From Pinibacter soli (GTDB lineage Bacteria > Bacteroidota > Bacteroidia > Chitinophagales > Chitinophagaceae), in the NCBI RefSeq assembly GCF_029961145.1, contig NZ_JASBRG010000007.1, forward strand, positions 1,282,155-1,346,154: a DNA stretch of 64,000 bases, given 5' to 3'. The notes under the pieces are model-generated. The model was not told the origin of the DNA. It searched no databases and worked only from the letters and a program-made list of their open reading frames with translations. Both the position numbers and the translations under genes were made by a program. Positions 16,429 to 26,362 of the stretch are shown here, piece after piece (positions within the stretch are counted from its first letter, which is position 1; every line of letters begins with the position of its first letter).

Positions 16429-18018
16429 TCAATGCCCGTTAAAAATAACATACAACACTACCATCGTAATGATCAGTAATATCCACGCTCTCCAAACCCT
16501 TTTGGTTGGTTTTGGCAGATCATGTGTTGCATGTGCATCTTTATCCATCACAACCGGTGACGGATCGAGCAACGAAATGATGATGGCTGCAATAAGGAGA
16601 AATAAAAAAATGAAGAATGACAATAACAAGTAGTGCGGCCAGAAGTGATATTTATCGGGCGTAAACACCCACAGATACAATACGCCAACGCCAAGACTAA
16701 AAGCAGAGCCAATTGAAAGGATTACATTCACTGCCTTACGTGTTGTACGCTGCCAGAAAACAGTAAGCAAAAACACCACAGACAAAGGCGGCGCAATGAA
16801 ACCAAGTACGGATTGAAACACATCAAACAAATTCAGACCTTTGATGCTGTCAATGGCCAGGGCCATCATAATAGCAAAAAGACAACCTCCTATTACGGTC
16901 ATTCTTCCCACTTTTATGATTTGCTCATTTGTAGCGTTTGGATTGATCTTCTTTGCATACACATCCATTGTAAAAACTGTACTGAGTGAATTAAGCGAAG
17001 AACCGATGGTTCCTACCAACACCGCTATCAACACAACGATCACCAAACCATTCATGCCTGGCGGAAAGAGATTCGTAACCATGGTCATGTAAGCTTCGGC
17101 AGGATCTTTCAAATGCGGAAATAAAATAAAACACAAAATGCCTGTAAGGATGAACAACGGAAGCGACAATATTTTCAGCCAGCCAATGAAGTTCACACCC
17201 AATTGCCCCTGCTCCAAATTCCTTGCGCCCAGCACCGACTGTACCATCGCCTGATCTGTACAGAAGAAAGCAACAGCTGCTACCGGATAGCCGAATAATA
17301 TTGCATACCATGGATATTTAGGATCAGAAGCAGGACGAATCAAATTCCAGTAATGCCCCGGCACGCTGCTAAATACTTTTGACAAGCCACCTACTTTCGA
17401 AACACCCATTACTGTAAGTGTGAGTGAAACGCAGATCAACAAAATCATTTGGAAGACATTCACTTTGGCAATGGCTTTTAAGCCTCCGGCAAATGCAAAC
17501 AAACCCGCAAATAACACCAACACGATAACGGATTCCCACATAGGAATACCCAATATTTGCCTAACCAGAAAACCTCCGGCAAACAAACCAAGCGAAAGCC
17601 ATGAGATCAATATTTTAATGAGTGCATACCATGCTAAAATATTACGTGTAGAATCACCATAACGATTTCCCATAAATTCGGGCATCGTGGTTACGTTGGC
17701 CAAGAGATAACGAGGCGCAAATACCATTGCCAGCAACAGCAAAAACACAAACGCATACCAATCGAAATTCACCGCCACAATACCGGTGCTGTAGCCAATA
17801 CTCGCAAACGCCAGCAACATTGATGGTCCCACGTTCGTGCCCCACATATTGAAGCCAATGCTCGGCCAATCAAGCGATTTATTTGCAAGGAAAAGCGATT
17901 CTCCTGTTTTCTTCTTTTTACCAAAACTGGCTCTGTAACCAATCACTATCAAGATGATCAGGTAAGTCACTACAATGGCGTAATCCAGCGATGTTAAGCG
18001 TTCTACAATGTTATTCAC
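16429..18018 (-). CDS. Sodium:solute symporter (SSS family)
   Basis: A 529-residue inner membrane transporter with about 13 hydrophobic segments. It begins with a short outward segment, then TSLDYAIVVTYLIILIVIGYR, the MWGTNVGPSMLLAFASIGYS helix of the LeuT-fold core, and TIGSSLNSLSTVFTMDVYAK, the SSS signature with Ser/Thr residues of the Na2 site. The family brings sugars, sialic acid, amino acids or vitamins in with sodium. It lies 105 bases after a Gfo/Idh/MocA dehydrogenase on the same strand, which favours a sugar or uronate as cargo (inference). Confidence 0.93.
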   Translation of the reverse strand: MNNIVERLTSLDYAIVVTYLIILIVIGYRASFGKKKKTGESLFLANKSLDWPSIGFNMWGTNVGPSMLLAFASIGYSTGIVAVNFDWYAFVFLLLLAMVFAPRYLLANVTTMPEFMGNRYGDSTRNILAWYALIKILISWLSLGLFAGGFLVRQILGIPMWESVIVLVLFAGLFAFAGGLKAIAKVNVFQMILLICVSLTLTVMGVSKVGGLSKVFSSVPGHYWNLIRPASDPKYPWYAILFGYPVAAVAFFCTDQAMVQSVLGARNLEQGQLGVNFIGWLKILSLPLFILTGILCFILFPHLKDPAEAYMTMVTNLFPPGMNGLVIVVLIAVLVGTIGSSLNSLSTVFTMDVYAKKINPNATNEQIIKVGRMTVIGGCLFAIMMALAIDSIKGLNLFDVFQSVLGFIAPPLSVVFLLTVFWQRTTRKAVNVILSIGSAFSLGVGVLYLWVFTPDKYHFWPHYLLLSFFIFLFLLIAAIIISLLDPSPVVMDKDAHATHDLPKPTKRVWRAWILLIITMVVLYVIFNGH

Positions 18019-18123
18019 AGCAAGCTTTAGTTAGTTGTCATTTATTAGTTTGATAAGTGGCCTAATCCTAAACGCTTAACGCAGTTGCAGAAAATTCAGC
18101 TCCCAGCGTTAGGCGTTGAGCAA

Positions 18124-19188
18124 TCAAAGGCCATACTCATTCAACACATCCTTTATCTTTACCGGCTGACCTGTTTTCAACGTGCGGTCCATTGCCTGTA
18201 ATAATGCAATCGTGCCAATGCCTTCTTTTATGTCTGGATATGCTACAAAATCCTGTTCGATGGAATCAGCGAAGTATTCGAGGTAATTTTGATACTCTCC
18301 TGCGTGGTGACTTTGGCCCTCAAAACGAAAATAATGTTTGAGTGTTGAGTCGCCCCACACTACAATTTTTTCCTCACCTGTTTTGTCTGTTACACTATAG
18401 CGTAATTCATGATAATCGGCCTGGCTGGCGCCTTCTGTGCAGCGCAGTATGCAGCTCATGCCACTATCACGCTGTGCGGGTTGTGTAGGTCCAGTGTACG
18501 CGCCACTTACGCGGGCTATGCGTCCATCCGCAGCTTTAAAAATAAAATGCATGGTGTCTTCATTTTTCAAGCCGGCTTTTTTTCCGTTGCTACTGATCAT
18601 GCCGTAGCCCATCACTTCTTCAATGTCCGGCAGATACCAGCGAATAAAGTCTGCCGGATGACTTAAGCCGCCATACAACCATTTGAATGACTCCTGCAGC
18701 GACCAACTTTTTTCCAAAAACCAACGGTGATCAGCATGGTAGTGACTTTCAATGGTGATCAGTTCGCCAAGTAATCCAGCTTCAAAATCTTTTCTTTGTC
18801 TTTTTGCAGGCTCAAAAAAGCGGGAGCTCTGGCCTACAAATACTTTCTTCTTTGTTTGCTCACTTAGTTTGAGCAACTCTTTTGCATCTGCGAGATTGTC
18901 TATAAAAGGCTTTGTACAAATTACGTGCTTACCATGTTGCAACGCCAGCTTCACATGTTGGGCATGTAAATGATCGGGGGTATAAATTGCAATCACATCA
19001 ATTTCCGGATCATTCAACATGTCCTGGTAATTGGTGGTGTATTGATGAAAGTCAAATTCTTTTGCACGTTGTTTGCAAAGCTCTTCCTTTGCATCGCAAA
19101 TGGTCTTCAATTTATATTTCTTACTATGCAGCGCCGCAGACATCGTGCTTCTGCCCTCTCCGAGTCCAAGTATGCCAAGTTGTAACAT
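18124..19188 (-). CDS. Gfo/Idh/MocA family oxidoreductase
   Basis: A 354-residue NAD(P)-dependent dehydrogenase. The Rossmann start LGILGLGEGRSTMSAAL is at the N-terminus, IYTPDHLHAQHVKLAL follows near residue 75, and the catalytic Lys lies in VICTKPFIDN near residue 95 (a CTKP form of the usual EKP). The C-terminal half has the beta-sheet domain, with VSGAYTGPTQP strands. No signal peptide is seen, so it acts in the cytoplasm, probably oxidising a sugar or inositol brought in by the neighbouring symporter. The upstream gene resembles rhamnose mutarotase. Confidence 0.92.
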   Translation of the reverse strand: MLQLGILGLGEGRSTMSAALHSKKYKLKTICDAKEELCKQRAKEFDFHQYTTNYQDMLNDPEIDVIAIYTPDHLHAQHVKLALQHGKHVICTKPFIDNLADAKELLKLSEQTKKKVFVGQSSRFFEPAKRQRKDFEAGLLGELITIESHYHADHRWFLEKSWSLQESFKWLYGGLSHPADFIRWYLPDIEEVMGYGMISSNGKKAGLKNEDTMHFIFKAADGRIARVSGAYTGPTQPAQRDSGMSCILRCTEGASQADYHELRYSVTDKTGEEKIVVWGDSTLKHYFRFEGQSHHAGEYQNYLEYFADSIEQDFVAYPDIKEGIGTIALLQAMDRTLKTGQPVKIKDVLNEYGL

Positions 19189-19200
19189 GTTATGAGCTAT

Positions 19201-19228
19201 GAGTTTTGAGTGATGAGTTTTGAGTGAT
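19201..19228. repeat. 14-base tandem repeat
   Basis: GAGTTTTGAGTGAT occurs twice head to tail in the gap upstream of the dehydrogenase start. It is a simple repeat likely to vary in copy number by slippage. Confidence 0.7.
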
Positions 19229-19282
19229 GAGCCTTCTGTTCGGCATTCATGTGTTTCATTCCAATAAAGAATTTCGCACCTA

Positions 19283-19310
19283 TTAATTCTTAATTGTTAA
19301 TTCTTAATTG
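19283..19310. repeat. 14-base tandem repeat forming a gene end
   Basis: TTAATTCTTAATTG occurs twice head to tail. On the minus strand it encodes the last residues (RINN) and the stop of the mutarotase-like lipoprotein, so copy number change would alter the end of that protein. Confidence 0.75.
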
Positions 19311-20048
19311 TTTTAAAAACACCCACGTCTCCCCTTTCGTCGTCCCCTCAATTCCTTCCTGGTATTTTTTCATCCGTTGGTTCCATTCATCCACTCTCGG
19401 GTTGTTTTCTGTCGTTTTTGGATTTAATTCGTCGAGACTCGCTCCTTTCGGAATGCTGATGACAAGCATCAACTGCCTGCCATTTTTATATACCAACAAT
19501 TGCTGAAAACTGGCGTTGCAAAAGCCTTTGGAAACCTCGGGCCATTTTTCAAATTGCGTGGCATGATAGTCAAGATATTCACATTGTAAAGAGGTATCGT
19601 TTACCAGGTTAGCAGTCAGAATAATATTATCCCACTCTTTTGCTGTTGTTGTATCGCTGCAATGCTTGCGGTTAAAATTGTAAAAAGGATTTTGATACAC
19701 CTTAATCTCTGCCTTTGGATATACCGTACGAATTCGTTGTTGAACGCCCTCCAAATCATCTATTGCACCGTACAACACAAGATGATTTTTCCATTGATAT
19801 ACCTCTGAAACAGAGGGTTCTTTTTTTTTACCAATGGTAATCAAAGAATCAGGATGTAGTTCCTTGCCGGCAGTATCAATTACTTCAATAAGTACAGGAG
19901 TTTGAGTAGTTGATTTTATATTACCGATAGTAGATGATGAAGATACAGACTGGCTATTTTCCTGGCAGGAAATCAACCCTGCAATACAAATGCAAACAAG
20001 GTTCAAATAAACAGTAGAACGGAGCGAACTTTGAAATAGGTTTCTCAT
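19290..20048 (-). CDS. Lipoprotein with L-rhamnose mutarotase-like domain
   Basis: A 252-residue lipoprotein; the ATG at 20048 is preferred to the upstream TTG. The lipobox is LISC near residue 29. The C-terminal half (about residues 150-250) follows the RhaM/DUF718 layout: LDYHATQFEKWPEVSKGFCN, QQLLVYKNGRQLMLVISI, then a WNQRMKKYQEGI helix and the final WVFLKQL strand. The preceding part (about 65-145), HLVLYGAIDDLEGVQQRIR onward, may be a second, divergent ferredoxin-like copy. RhaM interconverts rhamnose anomers in the cytoplasm, so a membrane-anchored form outside the cell membrane is unexpected. Dehydrogenase and symporter genes follow. Confidence 0.75.
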   Translation of the reverse strand: MRNLFQSSLRSTVYLNLVCICIAGLISCQENSQSVSSSSTIGNIKSTTQTPVLIEVIDTAGKELHPDSLITIGKKKEPSVSEVYQWKNHLVLYGAIDDLEGVQQRIRTVYPKAEIKVYQNPFYNFNRKHCSDTTTAKEWDNIILTANLVNDTSLQCEYLDYHATQFEKWPEVSKGFCNASFQQLLVYKNGRQLMLVISIPKGASLDELNPKTTENNPRVDEWNQRMKKYQEGIEGTTKGETWVFLKQLRINN

Positions 20049-20435
20049 TAGCAAGTTTTCAATTTTGCAAAGTTGATGGATTACTCAACAATTCTTCAGA
20101 ATTAATTTCAAATATAATAATTGTCATTTATACACTTTTGATTTAGTCCTGTAATTTTTTAGCACAAAGCTGATGCAATCTGCATCTAAGCAGGACGGTG
20201 CAGGACGGTTCGGATCTAACCTCTTGTGCTACTGGAACTTTAAATAATTTAGAATCAATTTCTATTTCTAAATTTCTGTATCGAATCGTAATCTCTATTT
20301 TTCTACGTCCTTTTACCTTGCCAGCGCCTCCCCCTGTGTAACAGATACTATTAATATGAACGGTCTGGAAATTTAAGCCTTATCTTCAACAAAAACATTT
20401 TCTAACTTCAATAGCGCAACACTTTACATTTACCT
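20049..20435. other. Divergent intergenic region, 387 bases
   Basis: It should hold the promoters of the lipoprotein (-) and the small protein (+). It is A/T-rich; the only repeat seen is CAGGACGGT in two adjacent copies at 20191 and 20201. No gene is supported. Confidence 0.5.
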
Positions 20436-20657
20436 ATGGCAAATACAATTAAAGTAGCGTACAAAGGAAAACCTGTATCTGTCGAAAAGGTTGGCAATCC
20501 GGGGGAAAATCTTTACAAAGCAGTATTTGAGAACCGCCCTCCTTTGTTTATAAGGCGAATTCAAACTTTCATGGGCACAGTATGGAACTCTGTGCCAGAA
20601 GGCAACCAGGCACTTGCCGGAGAGATTGGCAAACTGATAGAGAAACATTTTCGATAG
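20436..20657 (+). CDS. Small conserved-looking protein of unknown function
   Basis: A 73-residue basic protein that starts MANTIKVAYKGKPVSVEKVG and ends IGKLIEKHFR. It has no signal or membrane segment. An ATG and coherent beta-then-helix composition support it over the opposite-strand frame at the same place. Family not recognised. It stands alone between a divergent region and a minus-strand terminator. Confidence 0.6.
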   Translation: MANTIKVAYKGKPVSVEKVGNPGENLYKAVFENRPPLFIRRIQTFMGTVWNSVPEGNQALAGEIGKLIEKHFR

Positions 20658-20754
20658 CTGAGAATGCTTCGACAAGCGCGGGATGACAGCGTGAGCAAAA
20701 TGTCTCGCTGAATTTGTCGAAACATTTTAGGTAACTAAAATCCGTTCAATAAAA

Positions 20755-20781
20755 AATGGCCCGGAACTATACCGGGCCATT
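20755..20781 (-). terminator. Rho-independent terminator of the SusCD operon
   Basis: AATGGCCCGG and CCGGGCCATT form a perfect 10-base stem around a 7-base loop, followed on the minus strand by TTTTATTG. It lies 39 bases after the SusD stop. Confidence 0.9.
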
Positions 20782-20819
20782 GCTGCTTGTTTATTTCTAC
20801 ACTATATCAAAATCGTTTA

Positions 20820-22811
20820 TTATTTCGACAGGTATCCGTTGTATTCTGCGTCGGTCGCACAATCCCACCACACAGGCATGCTCCATATGTTTGGATCTGT
20901 TGCGTGTGGATTTAGTGCGAGGGCATTTGTTATGTTGTAATTCAATTCAAGTGTGTTTGGTAAACTCCAGCGACGTGGCCAATACCTTGGGTCTGAAGCT
21001 CCGGAACCTGTATATAGCGCAGTACCAGAGAACAACGGACTTCTCTGAAATGCGGGATACACCACACCAAAGCTTCCTACGTTTCCTACACTATAATTGA
21101 AACGACGCATGTCGTTCCAGTTCTCAATGCTACAGCCCATTGCGAGATATTTTTGCAACATGACATCCGACATTGTCGGGTTGCCTTGTGCCACTGCTGC
21201 ACTTGTCATGTATGCACTAATATCACTTGCTTTCATCGGAGCCATATCAGGATTGGTAGCAGTGTAACCTGCAGCCTGCCATGAGGTCAGCTTTGCCTGC
21301 ATCATATCCATGTGCGCCTGAATGCCTGCGAGGTATGCGGTTTTAGCATTTGCCCCATCATTTTTACGCAAATACACTTCGGCTTTTATGAAACACATTT
21401 CATGATAAGTCAAAATTTCCTGATCGGAAACCGGACGAACCTGGAATGATCCAGTCGAAGCAACAACACCAGCATTAAATGCGGCTGTTTGTTGATACCA
21501 GCTAACATCCAGTGGTCCTTGCGCCGTGATGCCTGATGTTGCAATTGCACTGCTGCGAAGGTTTACATATACGGTATCGCCGGCAAGCAGATAGTTAGGG
21601 CTATTAATATAATAAGTTCCTGTTGGATAAATTACGACCACGGTATCGTTTCTTACTCTGAAAGTGCGACCGTATGCCATCTGGTCGTTGATAAAATTCT
21701 GACGATCCGTTGCATTGGTAATCTTGTATCTAATAGAATCGTTCTTTGTCGAATACGTAACCGATGTAATAGAAGCGGAGCCACCTTTTACCAGTCTTGT
21801 TGCTGTACCATGCACATCCACTCCAATGCCCCGTAGCCATGTATAAGACGATATTCTGCCACTGCCATCCAGCTTAACATTTGCCATTGAGGCAGGCACA
21901 ATCTTAGTCATCCGTGGATCAACCACACCGGAGCCGCGCATGTTCGTAAGCTTGTCAACATAATACTGCGTGAGGCGTTGCGTGCTACCAAATGCAGCAT
22001 AGTCAAAGTTGCCATTTGTTACGACCGGATCGCTAATTAAATAGTCTACTACGGTACTGTTGTTGAAGCCCGGCCCCACGGTATTGTCAGCATTTGACTG
22101 CGGACCTTTTGACAAACAATACAAAATTGAATCAGGATTATACAGGTCAGCCTTCTTTGAAAGTTTAAGCATATAACGTGCTTTCAACCCCCAACACAGT
22201 TTTATCCATTTGTCCACATTACCTGCACTCCACAAATCTCCTGTGGCAAGTGCTGTAACAGTAGCATCCTGCGGTTTATTAAAGAGACTGATGGCTTCAT
22301 TTAATTTTGCCATACATCCGTTATATATTGCTTTGCCATCATCAAAACCGGGACTAGGATTTTTCGTGAGCGCCTGTGTATAAGGCATTTCACCGTAAAG
22401 ATCAAGCATCTCCATAAAACCGAGAGCATGGAACACATCTGCGGCGGCCATATAATGATAGGCATTTTGTTTTTTTGCAGCATCATACAGATCATTAAGA
22501 TTGGAGGCCACTTCTACAAACCATGTCTGGTAAGGCGTAGTGTTACCGGTGTTTACCGTCCAGGTCGTACTGAGCTGATTTCCACTGGTACCATTGGTAC
22601 TGTAGTAGACACCTGCCTGGGCCGCGGCTCGATAATTGGAAACACCCGAGGTGTATTGATAAAAGTGTTCAATCCACGGAAGCCTGTTTTGAAGTGCAGC
22701 ACTTTCATTATTCGGGCTGCTCGGATCTGTATTTACATCCAACCATTTTTTACATGAAGTTGCACCCACGAGGAGCAGACAACCAAGTATTATATATTTT
22801 GAGGTTCTCAT
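20820..22811 (-). CDS. SusD-like lipoprotein, SusD/RagB-like group 2
   Basis: A 663-residue surface glycan-binding lipoprotein with lipobox GATSC (Cys near residue 20) followed by KKWLDVNTDPSSPN, the usual opening of the second SusD-like family. Further signs are YHYMAAADVFHALGFMEMLDLYGEMPY near residues 120-145 and the C-terminal WPRRWSLPNTLELN and MPVWWDC blocks. Its length exceeds the common 480-550 because of an insert around residues 330-440. It follows SusC by 20 bases and ends the operon at a strong terminator. Confidence 0.93.
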   Translation of the reverse strand: MRTSKYIILGCLLLVGATSCKKWLDVNTDPSSPNNESAALQNRLPWIEHFYQYTSGVSNYRAAAQAGVYYSTNGTSGNQLSTTWTVNTGNTTPYQTWFVEVASNLNDLYDAAKKQNAYHYMAAADVFHALGFMEMLDLYGEMPYTQALTKNPSPGFDDGKAIYNGCMAKLNEAISLFNKPQDATVTALATGDLWSAGNVDKWIKLCWGLKARYMLKLSKKADLYNPDSILYCLSKGPQSNADNTVGPGFNNSTVVDYLISDPVVTNGNFDYAAFGSTQRLTQYYVDKLTNMRGSGVVDPRMTKIVPASMANVKLDGSGRISSYTWLRGIGVDVHGTATRLVKGGSASITSVTYSTKNDSIRYKITNATDRQNFINDQMAYGRTFRVRNDTVVVIYPTGTYYINSPNYLLAGDTVYVNLRSSAIATSGITAQGPLDVSWYQQTAAFNAGVVASTGSFQVRPVSDQEILTYHEMCFIKAEVYLRKNDGANAKTAYLAGIQAHMDMMQAKLTSWQAAGYTATNPDMAPMKASDISAYMTSAAVAQGNPTMSDVMLQKYLAMGCSIENWNDMRRFNYSVGNVGSFGVVYPAFQRSPLFSGTALYTGSGASDPRYWPRRWSLPNTLELNYNITNALALNPHATDPNIWSMPVWWDCATDAEYNGYLSK

Positions 22812-22831
22812 AATTTGCTTTTTTTCATTGG

Positions 22832-25800
22832 TTAAAAGGTAACATTTACTCCGAACGTGAAACTAGCAACTGCAGGCACTCCGAGATAATCTATGCCAGT
22901 GGAGCCAGACCCTCCTGTTCCACCCGCTGCGCTCACTTCAGGATCCATTCCTTTGTAGTTTGTCCACGTAAACAAGTTGGTACCCACTGCTGTTGCCGAA
23001 AGATCTTTGATGATCTTCTTGCTCCTGATAATGCCGCCAAAATCATACGTTAACGACAGGGAGCGCAGTTTCAGCCAGTTTACTGACTGAATAAAATTCA
23101 TTGAATTGGCAGCGTAGTTTAACCAGTATTGCTGGATCATATAGGTGCCCGCGAAGTTGACACCATTAATAGTATAAGTTTGGCCCGCTGTATATGTCTG
23201 GGTAAAGTCAGTGCCTGTCTGGCTGTTAACACCGGTTACAGTTACCGATTGACGATCGTTCTGCAAAGTCTGCTTACTTAACCCATTTGTAATCATCGCA
23301 TACTCGGTACCGTTATAAACGGCTCCTCCTCTGCGGAAGTCAAGAAGGAATGACAACAAAAATCTTTTGTATCTCAATGTGTTGTTCAGGCCGCCAATGA
23401 AGTCCGGTTCACGATTACCCACCACCGGGCTGGTTGTATTTACTTTATACAATCCACTTGTAGGATCCACCTGGTAGCGGCCGTTTGGCATTTCAACTTT
23501 GTTCGCATCCAGTTCGCGTAACCATGTTGTACCGGTCATTCCAAGGAAATAGCCACCATTTGGAACAGAAGCAGCTTTTACAGTTCCGAACTGTGCATCG
23601 GTTGGATAAAAATAACTCACACCGGGAAGGAAGGTTCCCAGCCTGCCTTTGTTGTAGGACCAGTTCAGTGTAACATCCCATCCAAAATCTTTTTTGACAA
23701 CCGGCTTGCCTGTAAGTGAAATTTCCATTCCCGTATTGAGTACAGAACCGGAGTTTATGGACTTAAAGATATATCCGGAAGCATTAGACAAACGTGGTTG
23801 AGCAATCTGATTGCTTGTTTCGCTGTGATAGTAGGTATAGTCCAAACCAATGCGGCCATTTAAGAATCTGAACTCACCACCAATTTCCCATGACTTTTGA
23901 ATTTCAGGCAGCAGCAAGGGATTACCACTCGTGTACTGATTACCCACTCCGGTAAACGAACTAATGGTTATGGGGCTATTCAAGTAAGTAAGCGTAGCGT
24001 AAGGGTTTGCATCTTTACCAACTTGCGCCCAGCTTCCACGCACTTTACCAAATGAAAGAATTGAATTTTTAGGCAACAATGAAGTAAATACAAATGAGCC
24101 ACTTACTGATGGATAGAAATATGACCTATTGTCCAAAGGCAAGGTAGACGTCCAGTCGTTACGACCTGTTGCGGTAATGTAGGCGATATCTTTATAAGAC
24201 AAACCAACTTCGCCGTAAGCCCCTACCAGGCGTTTCTGCGTTACTCCGTCTTTGAAGAATTGAGTGGTTGTTGCAATATTATTGAAGTTGATTGAATTGG
24301 CTGTAATGAAATTATAGCCCCAGTGATTCTGATTCGCCACATCTGTTTTTTCTGAAGTCGTTCCCAACATCAGGTGTGTATCAAAATCGCCAAATGATTT
24401 ATGGAAATTACTCATCACAGTTGTTGTCACATAAGTGTAATTAACCTGGTTCTTGCTCAGGCGTCCGTTTTGATACGTCGGGCTTACAGCAGATCCCGGA
24501 GCAATGTATGTATAGTCATTGGTGCTATACTGGTCGTAACCCACGCGACCAATAACATCCCACCAGCTTGCAAGTTTAAATGTGGCATTAACTCCCCCGG
24601 TGAAACGTTTTGTCTGCGATGTTAAATCATCCATGTTGACTATCCAGTATGGGTTATCAATATCATTCTCCAGAGGCACAGTCCCTGCATAAATACGATG
24701 CTGCGTTCCATCCGGATTTATATAGTTCTTCATGTTGAACACCTGCGGAAAGCTATACACACCGCCCATTGCACCACCACCACCACCGGCATACAAACCG
24801 GCAGTAGTCAGGGTTCTGTCTGTATTGGCATTTGAGTAAGCTGCATTCGCGCTTACAGTAAGACGACCATATTTTTGCTCGCCATTAAAACGGAAAGTAG
24901 TTTTCCTAAAGCCTGTAGCCGGCACTATACCTGTTTGGTTAAAGTTAGAACCAGACAAATAAAAAGAACCGTTCTTCGAGCCACCGGATACACTTACGTT
25001 ATTATCATAAATAGTACCATGTTGAAAGAAACTGCCAATGTTATCGTATATAGAATCAGTAGCAATCTTTTGTCCCCATGAGTTATACATCAGCAATGTT
25101 GTACCGGAAAGAGGGTTGCTGGCATAAGTGTTATTGTTAAACACTCCATTGCTGGTGTAAGACCCGTTACCAAAAGTTGTTTGGGCGTCCGGTAGTTTAT
25201 TTGCCCATGAGGTGCTGATCTTACTGCTTACATTCACTTTCACATTTCCTTCCGATCCTTTTTTTGTAGTGATGATGATCACACCATCAGCAGCTCTTGA
25301 TCCGTACAACGCAGCAGCGGCCGCACCTTTCAGTACTGATAAGTTTTCAATGTCTTCGGGGTTAACGTCCATGATACGGTTTGAGTAAGTAGTATTGCTG
25401 CGCGATAAACCATCAGTACCGGTGTTGCCAGTAACGGTAGTTGAGTTGTCGTATATAATACCATCGATAACAAACAATGGCTGGTTCTGTCTGCTATCCG
25501 ATGTAGAGTTACCACCGCGAATAGTGATAGAAGCGCCTGCACCTGCAGAACCACTGAATTGTGTAATGTTTACACCAGGCACCTTACCGGTTAAAGAGTT
25601 CACGAGGTTAGTATTTTTATTCTTCATCAGTTCACCGGCATTGATGTCAGTTACTGAATAACCTAAAGCTTTACGTTCTTTTTTAACGCCCATGGCTGTT
25701 ACAACGACATCTTCCATTTGGTGGCCTTCATCTTTTACAAGACGCACCACCATGCCGGGCGAAGCCTTTACTTTTTGCGTTGCAAAGCCTACATAGCTGA

Positions 25801-26023
25801 ATTGCAACATGGCGTTTGCATTTGCAGTGATTGAAAATTTACCGGCATTGTCGGTGGCAACAGCCTTATTTGTGCCGCCTATCACCACAGTAACACCTGC
25901 GAGTGGTGTGCCATCATCTGAAAGCACTGTTCCCGTAATGGGAACCGTTTGAGCGATCAGGTTGTTTGTGATCATGTAAAACATTGCAAACATGATCAAA
26001 CTAAAAAACTTCCATTTTCTCAT
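22832..26023 (-). CDS. SusC/RagA TonB-linked outer membrane protein
   Basis: A complete 1063-residue TonB-dependent transporter. After a signal peptide (to LIAQ, about residue 25) come a carboxypeptidase-regulatory-like domain (ITGTVLSDDGTPLAGVTVVI), the plug with VPGVNITQFSGSAGAGASI and IENLSVLKGAAAAALYGSRA, and the barrel ending ASFTFGVNVTF. The sequence before the plug reads VVVTAMGVKKERKALGY, a common variant of the VVVGYGTQKK form. It pairs with the SusD-like gene 20 bases downstream; a DeoR-type regulator is upstream on the same strand. The substrate is not evident since no hydrolase is in the operon. Confidence 0.96.
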   Translation of the reverse strand: MRKWKFFSLIMFAMFYMITNNLIAQTVPITGTVLSDDGTPLAGVTVVIGGTNKAVATDNAGKFSITANANAMLQFSYVGFATQKVKASPGMVVRLVKDEGHQMEDVVVTAMGVKKERKALGYSVTDINAGELMKNKNTNLVNSLTGKVPGVNITQFSGSAGAGASITIRGGNSTSDSRQNQPLFVIDGIIYDNSTTVTGNTGTDGLSRSNTTYSNRIMDVNPEDIENLSVLKGAAAAALYGSRAADGVIIITTKKGSEGNVKVNVSSKISTSWANKLPDAQTTFGNGSYTSNGVFNNNTYASNPLSGTTLLMYNSWGQKIATDSIYDNIGSFFQHGTIYDNNVSVSGGSKNGSFYLSGSNFNQTGIVPATGFRKTTFRFNGEQKYGRLTVSANAAYSNANTDRTLTTAGLYAGGGGGAMGGVYSFPQVFNMKNYINPDGTQHRIYAGTVPLENDIDNPYWIVNMDDLTSQTKRFTGGVNATFKLASWWDVIGRVGYDQYSTNDYTYIAPGSAVSPTYQNGRLSKNQVNYTYVTTTVMSNFHKSFGDFDTHLMLGTTSEKTDVANQNHWGYNFITANSINFNNIATTTQFFKDGVTQKRLVGAYGEVGLSYKDIAYITATGRNDWTSTLPLDNRSYFYPSVSGSFVFTSLLPKNSILSFGKVRGSWAQVGKDANPYATLTYLNSPITISSFTGVGNQYTSGNPLLLPEIQKSWEIGGEFRFLNGRIGLDYTYYHSETSNQIAQPRLSNASGYIFKSINSGSVLNTGMEISLTGKPVVKKDFGWDVTLNWSYNKGRLGTFLPGVSYFYPTDAQFGTVKAASVPNGGYFLGMTGTTWLRELDANKVEMPNGRYQVDPTSGLYKVNTTSPVVGNREPDFIGGLNNTLRYKRFLLSFLLDFRRGGAVYNGTEYAMITNGLSKQTLQNDRQSVTVTGVNSQTGTDFTQTYTAGQTYTINGVNFAGTYMIQQYWLNYAANSMNFIQSVNWLKLRSLSLTYDFGGIIRSKKIIKDLSATAVGTNLFTWTNYKGMDPEVSAAGGTGGSGSTGIDYLGVPAVASFTFGVNVTF

Positions 26024-26362
26024 AGTTTTTACATTTTGGTTTTTACAAAATTTGCATACCCATTTACCTGCACTACGTGCATTAGTAGTTCACGGACAGG
26101 ATTGGGCTCGAATTAAATGAATGATTTTTCTTTAAAGTACTTGTTTACGTTCAGTGTAGTAACTTTATGAACTGGGTCGGACGCTCGTCACTGTATATCT
26201 TTAAGTGACGACGATTTGAATTGAGGGTGCGGTGTAGTTGTTTGTAGTAAAGGTTTTGAGCGCCAGGTATAGCGGTGGCTGCTGCGGTAAAATACGCATC
26301 CGCGCAACCACCCCTGTTGTCAACAGTTGTTTTCTCATGTGTTATTCGGAATTATTGTGTGT
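26024..26362. other. Leader/promoter region of the SusC operon, 339 bases
   Basis: No gene. It contains an imperfect inverted repeat (GCGGTGGCTGCTGCGG at 26272 against CCGCGCAACCACCC at 26300) just after the DeoR stop, possibly a weak terminator. No convincing TAnnTTTG box was found upstream of SusC. Confidence 0.45.

Noticed and set aside
20430-20675. Minus-strand frame opposite the small protein at 20436
   Set aside because: The plus-strand frame has a better start and a more protein-like composition; the two cannot both be well supported.
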